Origin: Eubacteriales bacterium
GTDB taxonomy: Bacteria; Bacillota; Clostridia; Tissierellales; GPF-1
Assembly: GCA_030625815.1 (NCBI GenBank)
Contig: DAOUQF010000007.1
Span: 83,166-115,975 of the forward strand
Direction of reading: 5' to 3'
DNA length: 32,810 nt
In this document: positions 23,231 through 31,185 of the stretch, piece after piece
Position numbering within the stretch: position 1 is the stretch's first letter
Layout: each line of letters opens with the position of its first letter
Program-made: the position numbers and the translations under genes
Notes under the pieces: model-generated
The model's database searches: none
What the model was told of the DNA's origin: nothing
The model's input: the letters and a program-made list of their open reading frames with translations, nothing else

Positions 23231-24088
23231 TTACTTCAATGCTTCGTTGAACAATTCAACAAATTGAGTCAAGTGAATCGATGCTCCGGCAACCGCGTCA
23301 GTTTTGCCTTCCGCGTCAAGTGTCACATCAAATCCTTGGTTCGCAAGAATAAAGGCTTCCACCGCTTCCGCTTGCGCATACCATTCCGCTTGCGCGCCGC
23401 CGTATGCAACCATGCCATAGTCGTCGCCCAATTCTTTTTTCGATGTGTCTTTGCCTTCTTCATTCAATGATTTCGCGTTCAAGTTTGCCCCAACGATGGT
23501 TCCATTGACTACTTGGAACTGACCAAGGTAAGTGAATCCTTGATCGTCTTCAGCAAGCTCCGCATAATAATATCCATCTGTATAGTCGCCTTTGGCAATC
23601 GGTTCGTTCGCCAATGCTTCATCTGCCAAGCCAAAAAACTCTGTTACATGAATCGAAACGCCGGTAATTGCATCCGTATGACCTTCATCATCCGTATAGA
23701 CAACTTCCGTTGTTTGGTTATCCAACAGATATTGCTCCACTGCCTCCGCCTGCACATCCCATTCTGACTGCGCAGCGCCGTAAGCAACCATGCCATATCC
23801 GCCATTGGCAGAAAGGGTCTTCTTGTCGTCGCCGCCGCGAACGTTCGTGCCGTTCCAGTCAACATTAACAACTTTCCCGCCAGCAACCTCTAGGGTTACA
23901 TTAGTTTTCCAACCGCTTCCAGCAAATCCAGCCTCTTGTGCATAATATACACCATCTGCAACATCAAAGCTTGCCGTTTCTTCTACTGGTTCCGTTGGCG
24001 CTTCTGGTTCAGCTGCTTCCGCTGGCGCACAGCCTGCAAACGCAGCAACCGTCATTAAAACAATCACTAACAATGTTAATTTTTTCAT
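23231..24088 (-). CDS. pplA: Lipoprotein with two FMN-binding domains (PplA-like electron carrier)
   Basis: 285 aa from ATG 24088 (GGAGGAG upstream). Lipoprotein signal MKKLTLLVIVLMTVAAFAGC (Cys20), an acidic/proline spacer to about residue 40, then two homologous FMN-binding domains (about 41-158 and 167-285), each starting DGxYYA, with a GMVAYG-AQ-EW core and ending in the flavinylation motif. The motifs are DAITGVS (acceptor position Ser145) and DAVAGAS (Ser270); the usual acceptor is Thr in D-x-x-S/T-G-A-T, so both copies carry Ser. In Listeria PplA the flavinylated domains sit outside the membrane and pass electrons to extracellular acceptors. Located next to fmnB and divergent from ndh2. 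Confidence 0.93.
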   Translation of the reverse strand: MKKLTLLVIVLMTVAAFAGCAPAEAAEPEAPTEPVEETASFDVADGVYYAQEAGFAGSGWKTNVTLEVAGGKVVNVDWNGTNVRGGDDKKTLSANGGYGMVAYGAAQSEWDVQAEAVEQYLLDNQTTEVVYTDDEGHTDAITGVSIHVTEFFGLADEALANEPIAKGDYTDGYYYAELAEDDQGFTYLGQFQVVNGTIVGANLNAKSLNEEGKDTSKKELGDDYGMVAYGGAQAEWYAQAEAVEAFILANQGFDVTLDAEGKTDAVAGASIHLTQFVELFNEALK

Positions 24089-24128
24089 AAACTCTCCTCC
24101 TACACTTTGTTTATTATTGGACAAACTT

Positions 24129-24157
24129 ATTCTAGCCTGAGAAAGTTTACCTGTCAA
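24129..24157 (-). promoter_or_regulatory. Strong promoter of the pplA-like gene
   Basis: Minus strand: TTGACA (24152-24157), 17 bp, TAGAAT (24129-24134). Confidence 0.8.
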
Positions 24158-24244
24158 ACTATTTTTATTTCTGGTTTTGATTAAGTTTCACGGGTACAAT
24201 CGTTTTCAGAGAGTTTTTTCATGAAAATACTTACTTTTGCTGAA

Positions 24245-24256
24245 TTTTGTACAAAA
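24245..24256. promoter_or_regulatory. 12-bp palindrome in the pplA-ndh2 divergent region
   Basis: TTTTGTACAAAA, a perfect palindrome. No regulator can be assigned. The stretch 24089-24513 contains no gene; it holds promoters for both directions, this palindrome and a Rex-like site. Confidence 0.3.
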
Positions 24257-24373
24257 AGTTACAAATTCTTCATCCTTATCAAGACCAAATCCTTTTTTAT
24301 TACCCTTATGAACAAATCGAAAACAGCACATTCGAATCTGATAAACTGGCTTTAGTTTGCAACCAAATTTTCC

Positions 24374-24402
24374 TTTGCATTCTGAAAAACATAGGCTATA
24401 AT
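24374..24402 (+). promoter_or_regulatory. Candidate upstream promoter of the ndh2-quinone operon
   Basis: TTTGCA (24374-24379), 17 bp, TATAAT (24397-24402); about 105 nt of leader before ATG 24514. Confidence 0.6.
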
Positions 24403-24434
24403 AAAGACGCCAACAGTTTCACAAGGAAACTTTT

Positions 24435-24464
24435 TTGCACTATTTATTTGTCCATTTATACAAT
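24435..24464 (+). promoter_or_regulatory. Candidate downstream promoter of the ndh2-quinone operon
   Basis: TTGCAC (24435-24440), 18 bp, TACAAT (24459-24464). Its transcription start would fall just before the Rex-like site. Confidence 0.45.
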
Positions 24465-24477
24465 TCTACACAATTTA

Positions 24478-24495
24478 TTGTTAATTAATTACCAA
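24478..24495 (+). promoter_or_regulatory. Rex-type operator (redox-sensing repressor) before ndh2
   Basis: TTGTTAATTAATTACCAA matches the clostridial Rex consensus TTGTTAANNNNTTAACAA at 13 of 14 fixed positions. It lies between the candidate promoters and the ribosome binding site (24502-24509), where a repressor would block transcription. Rex senses NADH/NAD+, and NADH dehydrogenase genes are established Rex targets in Firmicutes. Confidence 0.6.
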
Positions 24496-24513
24496 CACAC
24501 TGGGAGGGGAACT

Positions 24514-26376
24514 ATGAATCCGACGAAAATTGTAATTCTTGGCGGTGGATACGCCGGAATTAAAGCGGGAAAAGTCCTGCATAAAGCATTTCGGAAAGAG
24601 TCGAATGTAGAGATCACTTTAATTGATCGCCATCGATTCCATACACTAATGACTGAACTCCACGAGGTTGCCGGCCATCGAACAGAACCCGATGCCATCA
24701 CCGTTGATCTGAAGAAGGTCTTCCGGGGTCGAATGGTGAACGTTCGATTTGACAACATCGCATCCATTGACTTTGAAGGTCAATGCCTAAAGGGAGAACA
24801 AAACGAATACCCTTACGATTATTTGGTTGTTGCAACAGGCAACGAATCAAACTTCTTTGGGGTTGAAGGTGCCGAAGAAAATTCGCATACCCTATGGTCT
24901 TATGAAGATGCCGTTGATCTTCGCAAGCATGTAGAAAACATGTATGACCTTGCATCTCGCACCGAGGATCCTGAAAAACGAAAAGAACTCTTGACCTTTG
25001 CAGTCTGCGGCGGCGGATTTACCGGCGTTGAAATGGCAGGCGAGCTGGGAGAAGCTAAAGAGCATCTTTCCCGCAAGTACGACATCGACTCAAGCGAAGT
25101 GAAAATCTACAATATAGAAGCGATGGGACGCATTCTCAACATGCTGGAAAAAGACAGCCAGGTTGAAAAAGTGCAACAGCGATATCAAAAACTCGGAATC
25201 GAGCTTCTTACCAACGCGCCAATCATTGAAGTGGAAGAGAATGCCTTTACCCTGAAAAGCGGCGAAGTCGTTCCGTGCCGAACTTTGATCTGGGCTGCCG
25301 GAATCAAAAACAACTCCTTTGCATCAAAACTGGGTTTAACCGTCGGTCGCGGCGGCCGTATCCTAGTTAATGATTATATGCAAACTGCTGAATACAAAAA
25401 CGTATTTGCTGTCGGTGACAATGCAGCATATGAAGATCAAGACGGTCCAATGCCTCAGATCGTTCAAGCGGCAGAGGCTTCAGGCCACACCGCAGCGAAC
25501 AACATCATTCAAATGATTCAAGGCGGCGAACTCCATACCCATTCACAAAAATATGACGGCTTTATGGTTTCAGTGGGATCGCGTTACGCGGTATCCGATA
25601 CTCGTGGAATTCGATTCAATGGTTGGATGGCGATGTTGGTCAAGCACTTGGTCAACTTCCTATACCTCTTCAGCGTTGGCGGCGTTCGACAGCTTTGGAA
25701 TTACTGGCGTCACGAATTCTTCCGCGTGAAGCATCGCCGCTCTTTCGTTGGCGGCCATTTTGCAACGGCTTCACCGAACTTCTGGTTGGTTCCATTGCGA
25801 ATTTATCTGGGCATCATGTGGTTGATCGAGGGCTACAACAAAATTGGTGAAGGATGGCTTAAAGAAATGAAGATGGGTTGGTTGTTGACCCCTTCTCCTG
25901 TTGCTGCGGATGCAACTGCAGCCGCGACAGAAGCTGCTGAAGCAGTCGTTGAAACGGTAACTGCCGCCAGCGGAGCTGCAGAAGCAGTTGTGGAAACAGC
26001 ATCTGCCTACGGTGAGCCATTATTGAAAAATGTACCTGGAATCATGCAATGGTTCCTTGACAATATCTATGCGCAAGCGCCTATTTTGTTCCAAACCATG
26101 ATCGTCTTAACGGAAATGGCCGTGGGCCTCTTGTTGGTTGTCGGATTGTTTACTTTCCTATCATCCGCGATCAGCGTTGTGTTAACCATCGCTTTTACCC
26201 TTACGACCATGACGGACGTCAGCATCCTTTGGTTCTTCTTCGGTGGAATCGCCTTGATCGGCGGCGCCGGCAGCACCTTCGGACTGGACTATTATGTTCT
26301 TCCTCGACTGCGACTCTGGTGGAGTAAAACGCATATCGGCGGCAAGGCATATCTATACTGGGACGAACTTGAATAG
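24514..26376 (+). CDS. ndh2: Type II NADH dehydrogenase with C-terminal membrane domain (Ndh2 of FLEET)
   Basis: 620 aa from ATG 24514 (GGGAGGGG upstream); an in-frame extension to 24247 runs through the promoter region. FAD motif KIVILGGGYAGIKAG (residues 5-19), NAD motif FAVCGGGFTGVEMAGELGE (162-180), FAVGDNAAYED (298-308). After residue 375 it carries hydrophobic segments, beginning WMAMLVKHLVNFLYLFSVGG, then a DoxX-like membrane part (about 425-600) split by an Ala/Glu-rich linker (464-499) in which AAEAVVET occurs twice, 14 residues apart. Ordinary Ndh-2 proteins end near residue 400-450; the membrane extension is typical of Listeria Ndh2, which feeds electrons from NADH into a dedicated demethylmenaquinone pool. 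First gene of the plus-strand operon. Confidence 0.94.
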   Translation: MNPTKIVILGGGYAGIKAGKVLHKAFRKESNVEITLIDRHRFHTLMTELHEVAGHRTEPDAITVDLKKVFRGRMVNVRFDNIASIDFEGQCLKGEQNEYPYDYLVVATGNESNFFGVEGAEENSHTLWSYEDAVDLRKHVENMYDLASRTEDPEKRKELLTFAVCGGGFTGVEMAGELGEAKEHLSRKYDIDSSEVKIYNIEAMGRILNMLEKDSQVEKVQQRYQKLGIELLTNAPIIEVEENAFTLKSGEVVPCRTLIWAAGIKNNSFASKLGLTVGRGGRILVNDYMQTAEYKNVFAVGDNAAYEDQDGPMPQIVQAAEASGHTAANNIIQMIQGGELHTHSQKYDGFMVSVGSRYAVSDTRGIRFNGWMAMLVKHLVNFLYLFSVGGVRQLWNYWRHEFFRVKHRRSFVGGHFATASPNFWLVPLRIYLGIMWLIEGYNKIGEGWLKEMKMGWLLTPSPVAADATAAATEAAEAVVETVTAASGAAEAVVETASAYGEPLLKNVPGIMQWFLDNIYAQAPILFQTMIVLTEMAVGLLLVVGLFTFLSSAISVVLTIAFTLTTMTDVSILWFFFGGIALIGGAGSTFGLDYYVLPRLRLWWSKTHIGGKAYLYWDELE

Positions 26377-26386
26377 AAAGCGGTTG

Positions 26387-26419
26387 AAAATCCTTTCGCA
26401 ATCTGCGAAGGGATTTTTC
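26387..26419 (+). terminator. Hairpin with T-run between ndh2 and eetA (possible partial terminator)
   Basis: AAAATCC-T-TTCGCA (26387-26400) pairs with TGCGAA-G-GGATTTT (one wobble pair) around a 3-nt loop and ends in five T. It could lower expression of the downstream genes relative to ndh2. Confidence 0.65.
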
Positions 26420-26445
26420 GTGCCTATTCAGAAAAGGAGAGTACT

Positions 26446-26802
26446 ATGAAGAAAAATGATCTTATCCTTATCCTCATCGTCGCGGCAATCGCGGCCGTTG
26501 CCTTGATCTGGATGCAATCAGCAAAGGACCCGGAAGCTGATCGTTGGGTTGTCATCGAATCATACGGGGAATTGCTTGAGGTAATTCCATTAACCGAATC
26601 AACGGAACGGGAGATTCGAATCGGTGACGACGCCGTCTATAACCTTGTGATCATTTCACAAGGAGTGGTGAACATGATAGAATCGGATTGTCCTGACCAG
26701 ATCTGTGTGGAGACAAAATCGGCAAGTGAAGTCGGCGATATGATCGTCTGTCTCCCGCATCAAGTGATTATTTATATCACCGATCAACCTATCGAGGAGT
26801 AA
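26446..26802 (+). CDS. eetA: NusG domain II-containing membrane protein (EetA-like)
   Basis: 118 aa with one N-terminal transmembrane helix (LILILIVAAIAAVALIWM, residues 6-23) and an extracytoplasmic NusG-II-type beta domain. The family cysteines are present: SDCPDQICVET (Cys82, Cys87) and IVCLPHQVII (Cys102). EetA is required for flavin-based extracellular electron transfer in Listeria and is thought to help move electrons from quinol to surface flavoprotein; the mechanism is not established. AAAGGAGAG precedes the ATG. It is three bases ahead of eetB. Confidence 0.88.
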   Translation: MKKNDLILILIVAAIAAVALIWMQSAKDPEADRWVVIESYGELLEVIPLTESTEREIRIGDDAVYNLVIISQGVVNMIESDCPDQICVETKSASEVGDMIVCLPHQVIIYITDQPIEE

Positions 26803-26805
26803 ACC

Positions 26806-27321
26806 ATGAAATCAAACACAAGAAAGCTTGTCTTTTTATCCCTTCTTGTTGCCCAAGCAATGGTCTTAAGTTGGCTTGAATCTATGATCCCCTTTACACC
26901 TGGAATTCCAGGCGCAAAGTTGGGACTTGCAAATATTGTCACCCTGATCGCACTTTCCACCCTGGACTTTAAGAGCAGTTTCACCATTGTTGTGATGCGC
27001 ACAACTTTAACCTCCTTCCTTTTTGGAACGGTTTCTTCTCTGCTCTATTCCTTGTCCGGTGGATTGCTCAGCTTGGTTGTAATGGCTCTCGTGCTGAAAT
27101 TTCTGCCTAAGAGCTTCAGCTTGATGGCAGTCAGCATCATCGGCGCCATCACCCATAACCTGGGACAATTGCTCATGGCAGCCTTGGTCATTGAGAACGT
27201 GAATATTTTGTATTATCTGCCGTTCTTGATGTTGCTTGCCATTCCAACCGGTCTTTTTGTTGGAATCGTAACCCGCTATCTTCTGCCTTATCTCAAACGA
27301 TTTGGCTTTCAGTTTCAATAA
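26806..27321 (+). CDS. eetB: Gx transporter family membrane protein (EetB-like)
   Basis: 171 aa, five or six transmembrane segments. It shows the family's N-terminal pattern LSWLESMIPFTPGIPGAKLG followed by LANIVTLIAL, and FLFGTVSSLLYSLSGGLLS. These proteins are often annotated as heptaprenyl diphosphate synthase component I but resemble ECF-transporter S components; in Listeria the homologue EetB belongs to the FLEET electron path with EetA. Spacing of 3 nt to eetA and 16 nt to the prenyl synthase gene indicates one operon. Confidence 0.9.
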   Translation: MKSNTRKLVFLSLLVAQAMVLSWLESMIPFTPGIPGAKLGLANIVTLIALSTLDFKSSFTIVVMRTTLTSFLFGTVSSLLYSLSGGLLSLVVMALVLKFLPKSFSLMAVSIIGAITHNLGQLLMAALVIENVNILYYLPFLMLLAIPTGLFVGIVTRYLLPYLKRFGFQFQ

Positions 27322-27337
27322 ACCAAAGGAGAACCAC

Positions 27338-28306
27338 ATGCAAAATTATTGGGAGCAATTTCCCTCTATCAAATATGAGCTTCAGCGGGTACATGACTTG
27401 ATGCTCCAAGAGACAACGGATGCCGAACCCTTTATTTCCCGACCCTTGATTGAACTGATCGAAACGGGCGGAAAAAAAATGCGTCCGGCTTTTGTTCTAA
27501 TCGCCGGAAATTATGGCGATCCGAATCCAAAACGAATTCGAGCTGTCGCAGCATCTGTGGAATTGCTTCATCTTTCCACTTTGATCCATGACGATATTAT
27601 TGATCAATCCAAGCTGCGCCGCGGAATTGAAGCCGTCCCATCCAAATATGGAACCGATGTTGCCGTTTATTTAGGCGATTATCTCTTTGCCAAGACCTTT
27701 CTGATGATGAGTCGTTATCAAAAAGAAGATTCAAATACCGAAATCGCCAAAGCGATCTTTAAGATCTGCCGAGGAGAACTCAAACAATATCGATTTCGTC
27801 ATGATACCGACCTCTCGGTTTCGCAATATTTGCGAGTGATCAGCGGGAAAACCGCCGCGCTTTTTGCAGTAAGTCTCTACGCAGGCGCTATTGAGGGAGA
27901 ACTCTCTTCGCGAAAAGCCCATCAGCTGGCCCTTTCCGGGTTGCGCGCAGGCATGGCCTTTCAAATCATCGACGATTGTCTGGATTATACCAGCAAAGAC
28001 CAAACCCTTTCGAAAAGCGCGCAAAACGATATCAAGCAGGGGTTTATGACCCTGCCGATCATCTATGCTTTGCAAGCGGATTCAACGGGCGAACTGCGAA
28101 AGCGGCTCAAGGAGTCTTCTCTCAACAAAGACGATCTCGCTTGGATTCAAAATCAAGTCATCGCATTGGGCGGCGTCGATAAGGCACGGTCCCTTGCCAA
28201 AAAATATACGAAAAAAGCATACGAGGCATTGAATCGCACCCCGGATTGCGAAAGTCGCGCAATCCTTCATACGGTTTATCAAGCCCTGTTGGAACGCCGA
28301 TACTAG
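27338..28306 (+). CDS. dmkB: Polyprenyl diphosphate synthase (DmkB-like)
   Basis: 322 aa from ATG 27338 (AAAGGAG upstream). Trans-prenyltransferase motifs: first Asp-rich motif HDDIID (Asp85, Asp86, Asp89), second IIDDCLDY (Asp212, Asp213, Asp216), plus GGKKMRP near residue 44-50. Small residues Ser80 and Thr81 before the first motif suggest a long (C30-C40) product; chain length is inference. It makes the isoprenoid tail for the quinone assembled by the next genes, like DmkB in the Listeria FLEET locus. Confidence 0.93.
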   Translation: MQNYWEQFPSIKYELQRVHDLMLQETTDAEPFISRPLIELIETGGKKMRPAFVLIAGNYGDPNPKRIRAVAASVELLHLSTLIHDDIIDQSKLRRGIEAVPSKYGTDVAVYLGDYLFAKTFLMMSRYQKEDSNTEIAKAIFKICRGELKQYRFRHDTDLSVSQYLRVISGKTAALFAVSLYAGAIEGELSSRKAHQLALSGLRAGMAFQIIDDCLDYTSKDQTLSKSAQNDIKQGFMTLPIIYALQADSTGELRKRLKESSLNKDDLAWIQNQVIALGGVDKARSLAKKYTKKAYEALNRTPDCESRAILHTVYQALLERRY

Positions 28307-28316
28307 GAGGCATTTT

Positions 28317-29762
28317 ATGGCTTATAAAGATCTGCAAGATTTTATCAAAGAATTAGAAAAGATAGGCGAGCTGAAACGAATCAAGACCCCCGTTTCCGCG
28401 AACCTTGAAATTACAGAAATCACCGATCGAATCTCCAAGCAAAACGGTCCCGCCCTTCTTTTTGAAAATGTGGAAGGCTCAGATTACCCGGTATTGATGA
28501 ACGCCTTCGGCTCAGAAAAGCGTATGGCGATGTCCCTCGGAGTCAATCACCTGGACGAGATTGCCGATCGCATCACGGACTATCTGGATATCAAGCAATA
28601 TATGAGCTTCTTGGGTGCGGTGAAATCACTGCCGAAACTGGCACCCCTTACGGCTGTGATTCCACGCAAAGTCAAGGTGGCGGAATGTCAAGAAGTGGTT
28701 GAGGATGCGAATCTCGATGAATTGCCCATTCTAACCTGCTGGCCGCAGGATGGCGGTCCCTATATGACTTTGCCTTTGGTTATCACCAAGGATCCGGAAA
28801 CCGGTCAACAAAATATGGGGATGTATCGTTTGCAAAAATACGATGCCAAAACCACCGGCATGCACTGGCATCTGCATAAGGATGGCAAAATGATTTATGA
28901 AAAACATCGGGAAATGGGCATTCAACGAATGCCGGTCTCCGTTGCTTTCGGTTGCGATCCTGCAACAACCTATGCGGCAACGGCTCCGTTGCCAAAAATG
29001 ATTGACGAAATGCTCTTTTCCGGTTTCCTTCGAAAGAAACCCTTACGCATTGTCAAATCCGTTACCAATGACATCTACGTACCCGCCAATGCGGAATTCG
29101 TTTTGGAAGGCTATGTCGATCTCGATGAGAAACGACTTGAGGGTCCCTTCGGCGACCATACGGGCTATTATTCCCTGGCGGATGAGTATCCGGTTTTCCA
29201 TGTGGAAAAGGTCACGCGAAGACGAAACCCGGTATATCCGGCAACCATCGTTGGAAAACCGCCGATGGAAGACTGCTATATGGCAAAAGCCACGGAGCGA
29301 ATCTTCTTGCCGTTGATGCGCCTCTTCGTTCCGGAGATCGTTGATATGAACCTTCCTTTGGAAGGGGTGTTTCATAATTGCTGCATCGTTTCCATCGAAA
29401 AAAAATATCCCAAGCACGCCCATAAAATTATGCAAGCCCTATGGGGGCTTGGCCAGATGATGTATACCAAGATGATTATCGTGGTGGATCACACCGTTGA
29501 TGTACAGGACGTCTCCACGGTGATGTGGAAGGTATTCAACAATATCGATCCGAGACGCGATCTTGTCATTACCGACGGTCCCCTTGACGCCTTGGATCAT
29601 TCTTCTCCAACGGCATTCCACGGCAGTCGATTGGGCATTGACGCCACGAAAAAAACCGTTAGCGAAGGCCATCCGCGAGAATGGCCGGACGATATCGAAA
29701 TGGATGAGGATATCATGGAACAGGTCACAAAGAGATGGGCAGAATATGGGCTTGATCAATAA
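28317..29762 (+). CDS. UbiD family prenylated-FMN decarboxylase (MqnL-like candidate)
   Basis: 481 aa, usual UbiD length. Conserved prFMN and metal-site motifs are visible: QNMGMYRLQ (Asn166, Arg171), HWHLHKDG (about 183-190) and the catalytic RLEGPFGDHTGYY (Glu275, Asp280), the E-x-x-x-x-D/E arrangement of the family. The enzyme uses prenylated FMN made by UbiX, encoded two genes later, to decarboxylate an aromatic acid. With a UbiA prenyltransferase and a prenyl synthase as neighbours, the likely substrate is a prenylated dihydroxynaphthoate. AGGAGG precedes ATG; 10 nt follow dmkB and it overlaps ubiA by 17 nt. Confidence 0.93.
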   Translation: MAYKDLQDFIKELEKIGELKRIKTPVSANLEITEITDRISKQNGPALLFENVEGSDYPVLMNAFGSEKRMAMSLGVNHLDEIADRITDYLDIKQYMSFLGAVKSLPKLAPLTAVIPRKVKVAECQEVVEDANLDELPILTCWPQDGGPYMTLPLVITKDPETGQQNMGMYRLQKYDAKTTGMHWHLHKDGKMIYEKHREMGIQRMPVSVAFGCDPATTYAATAPLPKMIDEMLFSGFLRKKPLRIVKSVTNDIYVPANAEFVLEGYVDLDEKRLEGPFGDHTGYYSLADEYPVFHVEKVTRRRNPVYPATIVGKPPMEDCYMAKATERIFLPLMRLFVPEIVDMNLPLEGVFHNCCIVSIEKKYPKHAHKIMQALWGLGQMMYTKMIIVVDHTVDVQDVSTVMWKVFNNIDPRRDLVITDGPLDALDHSSPTAFHGSRLGIDATKKTVSEGHPREWPDDIEMDEDIMEQVTKRWAEYGLDQ

Positions 29763-30618
29763 GGTCCGTCAATTTGGCGAATTGGTGATGTTCTCGCACA
29801 CCCTTTTCTCCCTGCCCTTTGCGGCAGTATCCATGATTTGGGCTGCAGAGGGACTTCCCTCTGCCCGCGTTGTCTTTTGGATTCTCGTCGCCTTATTTGC
29901 CGGCAGAAATGCGGCAAACGCCATCAATAGAGTCATTGATGCCGATTACGACAAGCAGAATCCACGAACGGCCGGCCGCCATATCCCGCAGGGATCGGTG
30001 CGAAAATCAGAAGCTGTCGGTTTGACGACAGTCCTTTTGGCGATCTTTGTTTTCGCGGCCTATCAGCTGAATTTTCTTTGCCTTGTCTTATCGCCCATTG
30101 CCATCGCCCTCTTTCTTTTGTATTCCTACACCAAAAGGTGGACTTGGGCCTGCCACCTCATCCTCGGCGCCATTTGCGCCGGCGCGCCCATAGGCGCCTG
30201 GATCGCGGTAACGGGCAAACTCGCCCTTCCCCCTTTGGTTTTAGCCGCGGGAGTCACCTTCTGGATTGCAGGCTTTGACACCCTCTACGGCACGCAAGAT
30301 ATCGATTTTGACAGAGAAGTCGGGCTCCATTCCATTCCGGAACGTTTCGGACTGAAAAATGCCCTCTTGATCGCAAAGGGCTTTCATGTTTTGGCTTGGG
30401 GATTTTTCTTCCTCGCCGGAGCCTTGGGCGGAATCGGCTGGCTCTTTTCAGTCGGCATGGTCATCATCGCCTTTCTTCTCAGCGTCGAACATCGAATCGT
30501 GGAACCGGCGAACCATGGCATCATGAATTGGGCGAGCTACCATATCAATCAAATTGTCAGCATCCTCTACTTTGCCGTTGCATTGCTGGATGCTTGGATG
30601 ATCGGGAGGATCGGATGA
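29746..30618 (+). CDS. UbiA family prenyltransferase (MqnP/DmkA-role candidate)
   Basis: 290 aa, eight or nine transmembrane helices, from ATG 29746 within the end of ubiD (17-nt overlap). Two Asp-rich motifs: NRVIDADYD (Asn61, Asp65, Asp69) and DTLYGTQDIDFD (Asp178, Asp185, Asp189). The sequence NAANAINRVIDADYDKQNPR followed by TAGR is typical of the 4-hydroxybenzoate/MqnP type rather than MenA, which lacks a separate decarboxylase need. It attaches the polyprenyl tail to the aromatic acid at the membrane. Its stop overlaps the UbiX start (ATGA). Confidence 0.92.
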   Translation: MGLINKVRQFGELVMFSHTLFSLPFAAVSMIWAAEGLPSARVVFWILVALFAGRNAANAINRVIDADYDKQNPRTAGRHIPQGSVRKSEAVGLTTVLLAIFVFAAYQLNFLCLVLSPIAIALFLLYSYTKRWTWACHLILGAICAGAPIGAWIAVTGKLALPPLVLAAGVTFWIAGFDTLYGTQDIDFDREVGLHSIPERFGLKNALLIAKGFHVLAWGFFFLAGALGGIGWLFSVGMVIIAFLLSVEHRIVEPANHGIMNWASYHINQIVSILYFAVALLDAWMIGRIG

Positions 30619-31184
30619 AACCATTCATCGTTGGAATCACCGGCGCCTCAGGCAGTCCCTATGCCTGGCGCTTGCTGCAAAAATTGAATGAACGAAAACT
30701 TGAGACTTATGTGGTTGCCACGAAAACAGGCGCATTGGTCTTTGAACACGAGCTGGGCTTCTCCCTGGAAGCGGGCATTGCCCGCCTTAAGGAAGCCAAA
30801 TTCCATATCGAAACTGTAACCTCTTTTTTCTCACCCATCGCTAGCGGATCGCGCCGATTCTCCGGGATGATCGTCTGTCCCTGCTCCATGGGGACCGCGG
30901 GGCGAATCGCCGCCGGCACCAGCGACAACCTCTTGATTCGCGCGGCCGATGTCTGCCTGAAGGAGAAATTCCCCTTGCTTCTCTTAACCCGGGAAACCCC
31001 TTTACACGCAATTCATTTGGAGAATCTTCTAAAACTGTCAAAAACAGGAGCAACCATTATGCCCATCAGTCCTTCCTTTTATCATCATCCTGCAACCATT
31101 GATGAATTATTGGATCAGATGATGGGACGAATCTTTGATCATTTGGGGCTGGAGCACAGCTTTCATGCCCGCTGGGAGGAATAA
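30615..31184 (+). CDS. ubiX: UbiX family flavin prenyltransferase
   Basis: 189 aa from ATG 30615 with GGGAGGA upstream. GITGASGSPYAWRLL near the N-terminus binds FMN; CPCSMGTAGRIAAGTSDNLLIRAADV and LLLLTRETPLHAIHLENLL are conserved family segments. It prenylates FMN from dimethylallyl phosphate to make the UbiD cofactor. The genetic neighbourhood with ubiD confirms the role. One base separates it from the ABC ATPase gene, whose ribosome binding site is inside the ubiX 3' end. Confidence 0.94.
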   Translation: MKPFIVGITGASGSPYAWRLLQKLNERKLETYVVATKTGALVFEHELGFSLEAGIARLKEAKFHIETVTSFFSPIASGSRRFSGMIVCPCSMGTAGRIAAGTSDNLLIRAADVCLKEKFPLLLLTRETPLHAIHLENLLKLSKTGATIMPISPSFYHHPATIDELLDQMMGRIFDHLGLEHSFHARWEE

Positions 31185-31185
31185 G

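Noticed and set aside
24247-24513. N-terminal extension of Ndh2
   Set aside because: The region holds promoters and a Rex-like site; the ribosome binding site and FAD motif fix the start at 24514.
26806-27321. True heptaprenyl diphosphate synthase component I
   Set aside because: It is an integral membrane protein of the Gx family and the neighbouring prenyl synthase has both Asp-rich motifs, so no such soluble subunit is needed.
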